From the NCBI GenBank assembly GCA_016808115.1, contig JAEQBH010000288.1:124001-188000 (forward strand): a stretch of DNA of 64,000 nucleotides, in the 5' to 3' direction. The translations under genes and the position numbers were made by a program. Under the pieces are notes generated by a model, which was not told where the DNA came from, searched no databases, and saw nothing but the letters and a program-made list of their open reading frames with translations. The stretch comes from Tetrastigma voinierianum (Eukaryota; Streptophyta; Magnoliopsida; Vitales; Vitaceae). Positions 22,951 through 34,640 of the stretch are shown piece after piece; the first letter of the stretch is position 1; every line of letters starts with the position of its first letter.

Positions 22951-23499
22951 ATGAGACTTACATGTCATATGTTATTAATCTGTCTCTGAATCGTTGGCCG
23001 AAACAGTTATTTGTCAGTTAGTTCTGTAATCATGTGAACGTTTATTTAAATGTTGGCATTTTGGGATTCCAAAAATCTGTTTAGGTCTATGATTATACCA
23101 CGTCTTCTCGAAGTCGTGAAAATCATTGTCTTTCGAATTCAATTACGGGTGACTAGATTTCGCCTGATTCAGGCGGTGAAGTCTGTTTTTGTCATCAGGA
23201 TCTAAAAAGAATTCGATAAAATTACCATTTTGCCCTTCCTAGCCCAAAAATCATTTCTGAGTTTTTCCATAACACATAATTCTGACAATCCCAAAATTTT
23301 TGGATTGAACTTCACAACCACTCACGGCCTCAAAGAAAACTCATGCCATTAAATGACATTTAAGCTAGAAATAACCCTGAGTAGGAAAATTCTCTACCTC
23401 CTAGAGTTTGACGAAACTCACTAATTTTTGTACCCACACGTAGCTCTCGTTGCATGGACCAACTTTAATTCTCGGACCATCAAGCTCCGACCGTCAGAA

Positions 23500-23700
23500 C
23501 GTCGAGAAAATTTTCCTTTTCCTTTATTCCCCTTTCTTCCTCTTTCTCCTCCGTTTCCCTTTTCCTCTCCCTTTCTTTTCACTCTTTCTATACCTTTTTG
23601 TCGATTCAATAAATTGATCAAAAGTGGAGGAAACTTCCCCCCACTTTCCTCCATGCCATATGTCTCATTTTTTTTTCCCCTTTTTTTTTTCTTTGTTTGT
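23500..23700. repeat. Polypyrimidine tract in LTR I
   Basis: Long CT-rich run (TTCCCCTTTCTTCCTCTTTC and onward). The equivalent tract is present in J (29800-29935), and a weaker one in the G LTRs, so it is a feature of this LTR family and produces the Lys/Glu-rich shadow frames on the other strand. Confidence 0.7.
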
Positions 23701-24829
23701 TTCAATCTCAAGTGAAGGTTCCACCTTCCTCCACAACTTGACACATGGCTCAACATGAGCTATTCATCCTAGTGTCATGTGTCACATACATTAAATGTCA
23801 TTCGACACAGTAGTACTCAGCGTAATTCGAGTATCTGAGGAATCAGACGAAATTGTTGGGTATCATAGATTAACGAGTTAAATTAATAGGTGATCTGTTT
23901 TGTCATCCAAAATTTAGAAAATTTCCAGTTTTCAATCAAAATTACCGCTTTATCATTTTTTAGAAAAATTTAATTTCTCCTGGGTTTTACAATAAAAGGA
24001 GCACACGTTTCCATAATTTATGAGAAGCAATTACATTACATGTATTGTGCATTTAAAAAAAAATTAATTGCATTCTAATATAATTGTTAACGTAGTAATA
24101 TCTGAAGAGACCAATAAAAACATGACTAACATGCAATAGTAGAACTTCATCCTTGAAAAGATTAGTCTGCTTCTTCTGTGCACCCATATGCCAATATATA
24201 TATACACAACTTTTTTTACATAAATAGATATAGAGAAGATTGTGATCCTATATAAAAACTATACATGCTAAGAAAATTAAAATAATTAATGTAGGAGTAC
24301 AACACAATTTTGAACTTTTGCCTTATTATATAGAGATGTGAGTATTTTTTCCTCCCCAGCCTACCATTTCAAATAAGAATTTTAATATAAGATCTAAATA
24401 TTTCATCACAATCCATTTTTTCTTTTAATTTTCCTATTTTTCATGCTTATTTCATCTCTCAATATTGTTAAATTAGTACGAACATTAAACTAGAAAAATT
24501 AAAATTTTATTACTTTAATAGATATGGAAGATTGTACTGATCAATATAAGCTATACTTGCTAATAAAATATAACCAATTAAAGTTGGTGCATGTAGACCA
24601 CCAGTTTTATCATTTTATATATTATAAGATAAACCATCAGAAACGGTATTAATTTTTTCCCATAAATCCTTACCATTCAAATGAGAATTTTAACACTTGT
24701 ATCTAAATCCATTTTCCTTTTTTTTTTTCATCCCTTATTTATAAAATTTTAGAACTAAGAACAACATTAAACTAGAAACAATAATTCATAGTTTTTTTGC
24801 TAAACTATGGTAAAACCCGAACAATATGA

Positions 24830-24833
<4 letters not shown>

Positions 24834-24911
<78 letters not shown>
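24834..24911. repeat. (TA)n(TG)n microsatellite
   Basis: About 25 TA units followed by about 14 TG units. The flanking phrase (AACTATGGTAAAACCCGAACAA) matches that before the compound microsatellite at 55545, so the tract belongs to the AT-rich repeat. Confidence 0.95.
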
Positions 24912-24913
<2 letters not shown>

Positions 24914-25198
24914 TATGAAATCAATTTTTTTTAAATATTTTATAATTCATAGTTACTATGTCAATATAATTATAAAAATTAAATATAGATGAAAATATTA
25001 TATTTAATTTGAGTAGATGTATTATTTATAATATATAGATATGATATAAAGAAATTTTTTAATAATATTAAAAATTCAAATAAAAAAATAGCTAATACAA
25101 ATATGTTTTTATTTTTACTTATCATAGAGACTTGATTATCATAAATTTAATTAAAATAAAATTTTCATTAGTATGCGATAATTGCTAATCATAAGCAT

Positions 25199-25819
25199 AG
25201 TTGGGAAAGCAGATTTGGCCCAGCCATTCGGGCCTAGCCTATTTGAGAGCGCAGACCCGGAAATGGGTCAGGTCAGTTTGACACCTTTTCAAGACGACTT
25301 TATTGATCCAGCTAGGCCCGATCACGGGCTGCGAGACTCACTTGAACCCAAGCAGTGGCTAAAAATGATAAAGCATATTTATAATTTTGTCATTCTTGAA
25401 TAAAAAAAACAAAACATAGTGTTTAATAATAGTTAATGCATATATGATGGAGTTTAGGCAGTATAATATTTAAAGTCTTAAATAAACGTAAATAATCTTG
25501 CTTGTCATTATAAATTTATAATAAAACTAGCTAGTAGTTATTAAGCAACTAACTACAATCACATTATAATTAGAATTAATGAAATTGCAGCCACAATCAA
25601 GTTCAAAGTTTCATGTTAAGAAATAAAACATCAAAATCATAAACATGTCAAAGTGTAATAAACTTACTCATATTCAAATTACTAAAAAAATAAAGTGACA
25701 AAAATGATTATCTTAAAACTACAAATCCAAGGTTTCAAAATGAAATCCACCTTACTTTTAATCTTCATCTTCCTTAGTATGGTCACTATAAGATTTAGAA
25801 AAAAAATCCCAATAAGTTA

Positions 25820-25888
<69 letters not shown>

Positions 25889-26107
25889 TCTATATATATA
25901 TAATATATGTCATTTTAAAAATTAATAATAAAAAAATTTAAAAAAAATAATTTGTGTCAGTGCCCGACCCTAACCGGATGAGCTAGACCAATTCGTGGGA
26001 GAGCCTGATAAGTGGTTTATTCGAGTTCTTAATTTCAGTCCTTTTCAAAATATCGGAGCCAATTCGGGTCCTTCATCGGACTCATTATGTCGACTCTGTC
26101 ATGCCCA
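25199..26107. mobile_element. 0.9-kb insertion in the AT-rich repeat (type unknown)
   Basis: The copy of the AT-rich repeat at 54850-54900 reads straight from ATAATTCCTAATAATAA into CATGTAAAATATAAG. Here the same join is split by about 910 bp. The insert has GC-rich ends with words such as TTCGGGCCTAGCC, AGACCCGG and GTGCCCGACCC, and an AT-rich centre with (TA)n. No terminal inverted repeats are obvious. A short non-autonomous DNA element or a gene-desert insertion are both possible. Confidence 0.5.
25823..25887. repeat. (TA)n microsatellite
   Basis: About 32 TA units followed by a second short TA run at 25891-25901, within the 0.9-kb insertion. Confidence 0.95.
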
Positions 26108-27690
26108 TGTAAATTATAAGTGTTAAACTCATATGGGGGAATATGGTAGCAAAAATTAGAAAATTAGGTTAAAATAATTGTTAAATTAAAAAAAAAAATA
26201 CCTTTCTTATATTTGGTTGAAAATTTATCCTCTACAGCACTTACAGTCCTTTTCATTTCACTTGCCTCTTAAACATCATCTCCCCTCTCTCACTTTATTT
26301 CTTATATTATTTTACCATGTTTCTCTATAATACATTTTATACCTAACTTTTAGTCTTTATACTAGTATGACTAATTTCATATCCAACTTTTGTTTATCTT
26401 TCTTACTTTGCCGTATAAATAGAATAGAAATGGATAAGATTGTGATCGTATACACAAACTATACATGCTAAGAAAATGATAGTAATTAATGTGGATGTAG
26501 ACTACAAATTTTAGCCTTTTGTGTCTATTATAGAAGGACCCATCAAATCATTAGGTTTTTTTTTCTCCCCCCGTCAATACCATTCAAATTAGAATTTTAA
26601 ATCATGTATCTAAACCTCTCATCACAATTTTTTATTTTTTTTTATTTTTCCTTCTTTTGTTTTCAGACTTATTTCCTCTCAATATTTTTAGAACTATAAC
26701 AAACATTGAACTAGAAAAAACTAAAAAAAATTTACATACATAAATAAGGAGAATATTGTGATCCTATATAAAAACTATGCATGCCAAAAAAATTATAATA
26801 ATTAGTGGCTGTAGACACCAATTTTAGTCTTTTATGTCCGTTCTTGAAGAACCATCCGTCATTCTTTTTTTCCTCCCAATCTACATCATTCAAATGAGAA
26901 TTTTAAAACATGTATCTAAATCTTTCATCACAATCATTTTTTTGTGTATGGAATTGGTGTAAATAAATGTAAAAATGTAGGCATGTATGCGTAAGTATAC
27001 GCGTCAAGTTCACATAGTATAGTGACTCGTTAAGTGTCGTCCCACAAGGAGAAGTGTGTAGACTATTAAGTTTAAACTTTAAATATTATTTGGATCTAAA
27101 CCTGCAGTGAATTATGATAAATCTGGAGAAAGCTACCTAAATTGTCCACTAAATCAATGTGAAGAAAGCTGAGGTTTTGCCTTCGCCTCTGCACACGATG
27201 GATTATTCATTAAATATATTAATTGATTCCTACTAACAGGTTGATCGTGCCTACCAGATATTCTCTCTCAAGATATATTGGCCTATATCGCCAGTAGGGT
27301 GTATTGCATCTCTACTTCAACCTTGAACCCCGAAACCCCCAAATGTTTAAACCCAAATTGCCACTTGGAATTGGGATATCTCCATTCGTGGATTGACCAA
27401 GTGTTGCTCTATTCATATCCCTGGTGGTCATTATCTCTTGATCTCATACTCCCGAAGCAAATACATGCGATGTTGGCTGACATCACCTCCTGTGATTAGC
27501 ACACGAAATAGAAGCCAGTCAGAGATAAAATCGATATCCTCTCTTAATAAAAATAAATATAACAATTAATCCATCTGTAGGCGTAGAAAGCTTATGAAAA
27601 AACCCTAGAAATTACTTACCAGAACAAGAATTATTTATTGATCTGACCTTCAAGTCTGAATTCATCAAATGGTTTTAAGAGAAGAAAATA

Positions 27691-27713
27691 CAAAAAAAAA
27701 AAAAAAAAAAAAA
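27691..27713. repeat. Poly(A) tract in LTR F
   Basis: Uninterrupted run of just over twenty A residues within LTR F; no retroposed gene is attached. Confidence 0.8.
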
Positions 27714-28036
27714 ACTAGTGCAAACAGTGTCTTAGTCCACGTCTTCCAAGTCTCCCTTCTCTATTCGTTAGTCTCTGATCTTCAAACCCTAGTGTCCTGC
27801 CTCTGCCAACCCCCTGCACGCATTCCTAAGTCGTATATTTATAGGCTTGCAATCGAAGTGGCTCACGAAAACCTGCCGTCCATAGAAATTTAGGCTTAAG
27901 GCGCCTCTGTGATTGAATTGCTTTGTTGTTGCCTGATAGCTAGGAACTAAAAATTCATCAAACAAGCCTATTTCAACGTTGTAGTGGGAGACTAGCCCGT
28001 CAGAACGAGCAACATCCCGCAAGTGCAGGTTGCGGT

Positions 28037-30175
28037 TGTGACACCCCAAATCCGGGGGTCACGTTGACAACCCGTCAACCCACGAAATTCCTATGGATAC
28101 CACACTTTTGTGTCCCATTTATCGGGATCCATATTTTTTTTAAAAATCGGACTTCAATCTCCTTTGTTGAGTGTGCAAACATACAACCTATAACAATATA
28201 ATCATAACCCCGTCGGGGTCTCAGCGAAGTAGTATTGACCCCACATTAGAGATTAGTATCCATATCTCTGATATACATCCCTTTACCGGAACCCATTCAT
28301 TCACATTTAAATCTAAAATATGAAAATAAAACACTTAATTACAGTCCATAAGAGTCCGATCACGGCCCTCTCACCATATTTACATACCCGACTATTTGTA
28401 CAATAGTCAAAAAGAATTTAATTATAATTCTTTTTACATAAAATACTTTTATAAAGTATTGAGAAACCACATGTCGACCTTCTTCACAATCACGGTATCA
28501 TCGGAGCGTCGTCTCCCCTCCTCCTTTGTACCTGAAGGGTCCCACGTGAGGTGGCTTGATACTGACGAGAAAAATTCTCCCTCTGATAGCTACTCCGCTA
28601 AATGCATATGGAATGACGTACATAAAAATCAAACCATATTCCATATAAATAATGTAATCCTATATGGAATGTTCCTTGTCATGCATGAGATGAGATTCCT
28701 CATGCCCACAACCTGAGTCCCAACCTACTCCCTCACACCTGCAATGCTAAGTGTGTAAAACTAGTCATTGGTGTGTCACCCAATGACTTAAACCATTAGA
28801 CAACCCTCTAATTTTAATTTATCAAATCCTATGTGTTTATTTGAGTTGCGAATTTCCAGGGTCTCACCACAGTCTTCGCAACACCTTCCGATACTTTTGC
28901 GAACTTTCATCGTTGGATCCATATGTCTGACCAAGAATAAAATTTGGGTCTTTCACCCTTGAGGGGATCTACCCCATCTTGCTTCACCCCCAAACACGAA
29001 ATTTATTATTTTATACAAATCGTAGTCTCGATGGACGTTAATCTGTTCGAGCTCTACACGATGCAAGAATGGTGAATAGCAATACTATGCACCCACACCT
29101 GACATGACGCGATGTGACCGTGCATATGAAATGCAATCATCTCCTTTCATGCTATGTCATGCCACATGCACAATAAGAGTTACATACAACATTTATAAAT
29201 CTCGGATAATTATATTTCCTATATATAATTTCAGCTGCTCATATTCCCAGTATTATCGTCAAGCGAGTATATATTAACATGATTTTTTACTACTGACATC
29301 AGGCTATTTATTTTTAAACAATAACACACAAAATGGCTCAAATCTCGAACTCATATAAAACAGGACACCTCTTGGTGAACAGCCACGGTTCGTCATCGAA
29401 TTCTTGTGATACAAAACACACCACAAACGAGACATGGAGTCTCGGGATCAAAACCAAACCTGAGCGAGTCTCGGACTGCTAGAAAACAGTTCAAATTCAG
29501 CGAAGCGTCAGCAGTCCGAAAATTCCTACACTCAAACCCCGAATTTGGGGTATTTGAAATTCCTGGCTTCTCCACGGCATTTGAGCAAATCCCAATCCAT
29601 TAAAATGGTCTTGAACTAAATAACCTATGTAGGAAGGAATTCCTTACCTCATGGAATTTGTGAAACTCCAAGAATTTTGGTACTGCGCACTTAGCTCTTA
29701 ATCGTGGACCAGGCACCACCTTTCTTTGCTTTCGAGATGAAAACCTATAGTCCGATTTCCTTAGATCTTAAAGAGAAGCGAAAGATCTATGCATGTCATT
29801 TGTTTTTCCTTTTTATTTGACTTTTCTTTTCTTCTTCTTTTCTTCTTTTTTTTTTTTCCTTTATTTTCTCTTTTTCTTTCTTTCTTTTTTTATTTTTTAT
29901 TTTATTTTTTTTATATTTCCCATTATTTCCTCCACTTAACACTTGGCTGATATGAGCCATTCACCTGAGAATTAACCACATGTTATCCATGGGTCACGGA
30001 GCACCGTGCCTCGAAAACATGAAATTAGGCTGTCTTGAAATTCAACGAAGTCGGCCAGATGGCTAGATTTGCGAGGCGAATTCAGCAGTGAAGTCCGTTT
30101 TATCATCCGAGATCATTGGTTTTCAGCCAAAGTACAGTTTACCATTATTAGAAAATTGTTTTCCGGGTTTTATAA
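28037..30175 (-). repeat. Solo LTR J (Del/Tekay-like) with target duplication GCGGT
   Basis: The plus strand starts TGTGACACCCCAAATCCGGG and ends TTTTCCGGGTTTTATAA. The 5-bp GCGGT lies on both sides (28032-28036 and 30176-30180), and LTR F resumes after it. J aligns with LTRs K, I, G and L. No internal sequence remains, the mark of LTR-LTR recombination. Confidence 0.85.
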
Positions 30176-30440
30176 GCGGTTTTTTTCTGCTGATACGGGC
30201 GTTGTAGAGGGCTACTTTTCGCCGTTGTAAGCGGATTACTGCAGTGCGAAATTTGTTAGACAACAAATTTATTCCAAAAAATTCTTTTGATATCTTGCTT
30301 TCTTTAGTCTTTCTTGCTTCATCTAGCATGCTTGCAATAAAACAAACAAAGTACCCTCAGAACATGCTAAGATTAGTGATGAAAGAATCTAAATACAAAG
30401 ATCAAAGAATGCAAATATCAGTACTTTATGGCTCTCATCA

Positions 30441-31271
30441 ATTGTCCCTATTTATCTTTCTTTTCTTAATATTTATTTCCTTTCATTGAAAGTATTTTAT
30501 AACTAGAATGAACATTAAACTAGAAAATGTAAATAATTTTGTTATGTAAATACATCCAGAGAAGATAGGGACCCTATATAAAAACTATGCATGCCAATAT
30601 TAATAAAATAATTAGTGTGGGTGTAGACCACCAATTCACAACCCACAGAAAATAATAATAATAATAATAAATTTTTTTGTTTAAAAAAAATATTAAACTA
30701 GAAAAATTAATAATTTTGTTGCATAAATAAATATGGAGAAGATCGTGCTCCTATATAAAAACCTATACATACTAATACAAAGTTATAATAAATAAATAGT
30801 GGGTGTATACCATAAATTTGGTCTTTTCATGCGTATTATAGAAGATCCCATCAAATAGTTACTTTTTTTTTTCTCTTTATCTACACCGTGAGATAGAAAT
30901 TTTTAAAACCTCATCTAAATCTCTCAACACAATCCATTTTTTCTCTTTAATTTTTCCTATTATTCTTCTTTTTTTTTCAGAGCTTATTTTTACTCTCTCA
31001 ATATTTTAGAACTAGTACAGACATTAAACTAGAAAAATTAACATGAATTTGTACATAAAAGATATGGAGAAGATTGTGATCCTATATAAAAACCATTCAT
31101 GCTAATGAAATTATAATAATTAATGTGGGTGTATGACCTCAAATATTAGCATTTTTATGGCTATTATAGAAAAACCCATCAAACCATTCTTTCTTTTCCT
31201 CCCATCTATACCATTCAAAAGAGAATTTTTAAACTTGTATCTAAATCTCTCATCAAAAGCCTTTTTTTTTA
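30441..31271. repeat. AT-rich repeat locus, middle part
   Basis: Continues the same repeat between LTR F and the copia element, with unit starts near 30561, 30737 and 31068 and a short (TAA)n run at 30647-30670. Confidence 0.7.
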
Positions 31272-31488
31272 TGTTGGAAAGTCAATATTCCTAAAATGTC
31301 CATTATAAGAATAAATGACCTGTATATATTAGTCTTCCGACTGTAATCCCTGATTTATAGCTGGATAGCCTAGAATGTAGTAGCTAATTGTAGACTTGTA
31401 GGAGAAGAATAGAAATCTTCCTGTATAATTACATGCTTCAATATCAATGATATTATTCAGCTAACTCGCTCCGTTATTCATCTTTTCA
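31272..31488 (+). repeat. 5' LTR of copia element
   Basis: 217 bp, TGTTGGAAAGTCAATATTCC to TTATTCATCTTTTCA. It pairs with 54204-54421; by eye about one position in eight differs, so insertion is old. Small LTRs of this kind are usual for plant copia elements. Confidence 0.9.
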
Positions 31489-31500
31489 TGGTATCAAAGC
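31489..31500 (+). promoter_or_regulatory. Primer-binding site, initiator tRNA-Met (copia)
   Basis: TGGTATCAAAGC directly follows the LTR; the plant copia consensus is TGGTATCAGAGC. Confidence 0.9.
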
Positions 31501-31565
31501 AGGACTAAGATCCTGGATCATTACTGCACTCATCTCTCAGTGCCATCTCTCTTCTTCAGTCATAC

Positions 31566-32580
31566 TTGGCCAACGATGAGATTCTTCCAAATTTCTCAAA
31601 GGCATATCTCTCAAATCCCTATTTTACCCACCATTCAGACCACCCAGGTTTGATTTTGATTACCAAATCTTTGAATGGAGACAATTATTCGGCTTGGAAA
31701 AGGGCTATGGTTCTAGCTTTGAATTCCAAGAACAAATTTGGTTTAGTCAATGGCTTGATCAAGGCTCCATCAGAAGAAACTGGTCCTGAAGGTTATGCCA
31801 CTTGGTCGCGTTGTAACGACATGGTCCACTTCTGGATCGTCAATATTCTTAATCCAGAAATCAGAGACAGTCTAATCTATTATTCTTCTGCTCATGAAGT
31901 TTGGGAGGATCTTCATGAGCGATTCTCTCAAAGCAATGCACCTCGCATCTTTGAAATCTAGCAAGATATTTCTTATCTTCGACAAGAGCAACTCTTTGTC
32001 TCTACCTATTCAATAAAATTTAAAGGTATATGGGAAGAACTAGCTTCCTACAACATTGTAGCACATGGGCCACAACAAGATCAATAAAAGTTGATGCAAT
32101 TTCTGATGGGATTGAATGACTCTTGTAGTGCTATTCGCGAACAAATCCTCTTGATGAATCCTCTCCCTTCTATCCGCCAAGCATACTCCTCTGTCTCTTA
32201 AGAAGAAAAACAACGCCTTCTCACTTCCACAAACGTAGCAGCGGAATCTGCAGCAAGTGCTGCTATGGTTGTGCCCAGCAACGGAAAGTCTCTGGTGGCC
32301 TGCAGGGATGGAACCGATTGATCAAGCATAGGAAGGATGGAACCGACTGATAGCTCCTCTGGTTCTCAAAATTTTCGGGCAAATTGATCTTCTTAGGGGA
32401 AAAATGGAGGACGCTTCTTTGATCAAGATCGACACCGCATGGGTTCTAAGAGAAGACACCCATAGTGCTTGTATTTTGGAGATACGGGCCATTGGGTCCA
32501 AAAAGTCATTCAGTGCATGGATACACACGGATCATCATCAGCAAAAAATGAACAGGCTTAAATTCAAATTGATATAGTTT
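31566..32580 (+). pseudogene. copia gag, degenerate
   Basis: The first 131 codons (31566-31961) are open. They show the copia gag opening: NPYFTHHSDHPGLILI, LNGDNYSAWKRAM, then AWxR-like TWSRCNDMV and WEDLHERFSQSNAPRIFEI. After a stop the frame continues with LRQEQLFVSTYSIKFKGIWE, FLMGLNDSCSAIREQILLMNP and PSIRQAYSSVS. The zinc knuckle appears near 32450 as CLYFGDTGHWVQK; two of its Cys are lost, so RNA binding would fail. Gag forms the particle shell. Stops at 31962 and beyond make it a pseudogene. Confidence 0.85.
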
Positions 32581-32739
32581 ATGTGGCGCTAAGTTTACGA
32601 GGCGGATGAAGGAGACTTTCGGTTACGTATTAGAAGCCCAACTCAAGCAAATTTTGTCATTTCTTAATAACCAAGATGAAGGCTCTAATTCCAAAGAGAA
32701 TGTAGTAACAAAGCTAGGTTTGTCCAAAGTCGCTTCCCG

Positions 32740-33040
32740 CAATTAGATTATTGACAACAATTCGACAGATCATATTACTTCATCATCTAAGTTATTGCAT
32801 AAAAATAAAAAATTGCCCATTACCGCCTGTATTGTTGCCTAGCAGAGAAAATGCAAATATTGTTGCGAAAGGGTCTTTGCCTCTAAATTTGATCTATTAT
32901 TTTCATGATGTGTTATATGTGCCTACATTCAAAGTTGATTTGATATTAGTTAGTCGTTTGACAAGAGGTTTGAGTTGTTCGGTGATAACCTTCTTTGGTG
33001 TTTTGTGGATTTGTGGGAGGGTAGTTGGTTTGGAGTAAAC
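32740..33040 (+). pseudogene. copia aspartic protease, degenerate
   Basis: The active-site segment reads IIDNNSTDHI near 32743 where copia has IxDSGATDHx; the first Asp is kept but Ser-Gly is Asn-Asn. Downstream, NIVAKGSLPLNLIYYFHDVL then YVPTFKVDLILVSRLTR is the usual VLYVPxFxxNLLSVSKL block. The change would abolish cleavage of the polyprotein. Confidence 0.8.
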
Positions 33041-33149
33041 AAATATTGACGGACTATACTACTTGGTGGCTAGCTGTGGAGGAAATCTTTGACCAACCAT
33101 TCATATCCACAAACCCAGCTTGACCCTCTGATCTTGCCATCTCTTATAG

Positions 33150-33930
33150 ATCTCTAGCGTCACTTAGTATTTATCACCTTCGTTTAGTTTGTTGCCAGGG
33201 TACAGATGCCATTCAATCCAATAATGCTTGCCTTATATGTCCTTTTTTGGCTCGCTGAAATTACGTTTACCTTTTCGATGCAGTGCTATTTCTTCCACTG
33301 ATACCTTTTGAGATTATTTATTGTGACATTTAGAATTAGATTATCGACACCCTTCTCTTCAGTTCCCATTACTTTCTCACTATTGTGATGATTATACGTT
33401 CATAGATATTTTAATGACACAAAAATGAAGCACAATCAATTCTAAAACGCTTCTTCATCTATGTTTTCACGCAATTTGAATCTCGCATTAAAACTTTTCG
33501 AAGTGACAATGGTGGCGAATTTATCTCACTTCATTCTTTTTTTCAAGATAATGGTGTCATCTTTCAACTCTCTTGCGTTTATACGCCTCAAAAAAATGGG
33601 GTTGTGGAACGCAAACATCGTCATATCTTACAAGTAGCTAGAGCTTTGAAATTTCATGCTCAACTTCCTCGATTTTGGAAGTGTGCTCTCAACTAGCTAA
33701 TACCTGTCAATCAGTTACACTTCCCCGTCTTATCTTTCAAAACTCCATTTGAATTTCTTTTCTCAAAACCACCTTCTTACTCTCATCTCCGTGTTTTCGG
33801 ATGTTTAGCCTATGCCACCAATGTTCACACCTCTTACAAATTTGACTTTTATGCCATGCCATCCATCTTCATTGGTTATCACTTGATCCAGTTACTGGTG
33901 TTGATTTATTAACGAAAAGGTCTTATTGTA
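33150..33930 (+). pseudogene. copia integrase, degenerate
   Basis: Across frames: TIVMIIRS near 33380 (from the DDY segment), FESRIKTFRSDNGGEF near 33480 with the second catalytic Asp, YTPQKNGVVERKHRHILQVA near 33590 with the catalytic Glu, LPRFWKCAL, TPFEFLFSKPPSYSHLRVFG and CLAYATNV. The order is that of the copia rve core. The first Asp region is corrupted, and frames change several times. Confidence 0.8.
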
Positions 33931-34640
33931 GAGATGTCAAATTTCATGAAGATATTTTTTCCATATGCACCCTCGAGTCGACTCTACCCTCCCTTCATTA
34001 ACCCATAATTCTCGCCCCATTTCCTTGGTGGCCCATGACATCCCTTCCTCCCTTGACTCTTTCCGACTGCAATTCTCCTTGCCTCCTCTGCTTTCTGACT
34101 GACCAAACCAGCTGCATCCCACCATAGAAATCGTGACCTCCATACCTTCTCCCGACCTTCAGACTTGCTCCTTTTCTCGATTATGGCACTAGTGACACCC
34201 TCATTTTCATACTATGCAGCCTTTAAAAGCTTTCTCATCTGCTTGATCCTTATTCTTGTCGATCTAAATCCTCATCATCGCCTTTGCACCTCGGCCTCGT
34301 ATTCTCTGTAGTGCCGTTCCCACCCATCTCGTTCGCTCCTCCAATTGAGACACCCCTCCAACCGATACGCCCCTCCCTTCTCTAGAAACATACTCACCGA
34401 AACCAGCTCCTTCGCTTTGTCACTTCAGCTGCCATATCACCCTATCGATCAAGCTCAATGATTATGTCTGCTCCCACATTTACTTTCAAACTAATTTGTC
34501 TTCCTGATTCAAGTCCGTATGAGGTACATATTATCCCTCTACATTATATTTCTATCACAGATTATAAGCCTACCTATAGATCTTTTATTTGCTAAACTGT
34601 CTTATCCATGAGAACGAAGTATTATTTGGAAGTCACTGCT
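33931..34640 (+). other. copia integrase to RT linker
   Basis: Pro/Ser/Thr-rich, frameshifted spacer as usual between copia integrase and RT; no catalytic motif. Confidence 0.5.

Larger units (their letters stand above)
20414..23991 (-). repeat. LTR I, Del/Tekay-like, interrupted
   Basis: The plus strand begins TGTGACACCCACATCACGGG and ends TCCTGGGTTTTACA, the ends seen in J and G. Flanks share ATAA on both sides, a possible partial target duplication. At 3.6 kb it is longer than J (2.1 kb) or G LTRs (1.85 kb) because of extra DNA between about 21780 and 23270. A second LTR-end-like stretch (GGTGAAGTCTGTTTTTGTCATC, AAATTACCATTTTGCCC) near 23180-23245 suggests another LTR nested inside. Confidence 0.55.
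23992..26944. repeat. AT-rich repeat locus, left part
   Basis: Repeated phrase GAAGATTGTGATCCTATATA with following ACTATACATGCTAAG and, later, CATTCAAATGAGAATTTTAA and CTCAATATTTTTAGAACTAG. Copies start near 24235, 24527, 26435 and 26748; others lie at 30561, 30737, 31068 and 55201. Spacing where undisturbed is about 290-330 bp. There is no coding capacity. The locus continues after the insertions at 30441 and 54422. Confidence 0.7.
26945..30440 (-). repeat. LTR F (same family as LTR E), split by solo LTR J
   Basis: The two segments 26945-28036 and 30176-30440 form about 1.36 kb. Minus strand start TGATGAGAGCCATAAAG is at 30440. The other end carries GTAAGTATACGCGTCAAG and GTCGTCCCACAAGGAG, a motif common at plant Athila/Tat LTR ends. 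It aligns with LTR E in the AATTGCCACTTGGAATTGGG and CTCTATTCATATCCC blocks. No internal region is attached, so it is a solo LTR in the AT-rich locus. Flanking TTTGT and ATTGT may be a diverged target duplication. Confidence 0.65.

Noticed and set aside
23421..23756. 111-codon Lys/Glu/Gly-rich frame and its opposite-strand partner
   Set aside because: Translation of the LTR polypyrimidine tract.
24807..25925. Small frames rich in Ile-Tyr repeats
   Set aside because: Produced by TA microsatellites at 24834 and 25823; no start context or family match.
31566..31961. Functional domesticated gag gene
   Set aside because: 131 codons are open, but the frame stops inside gag, the zinc knuckle downstream is broken, and LTRs flank it.
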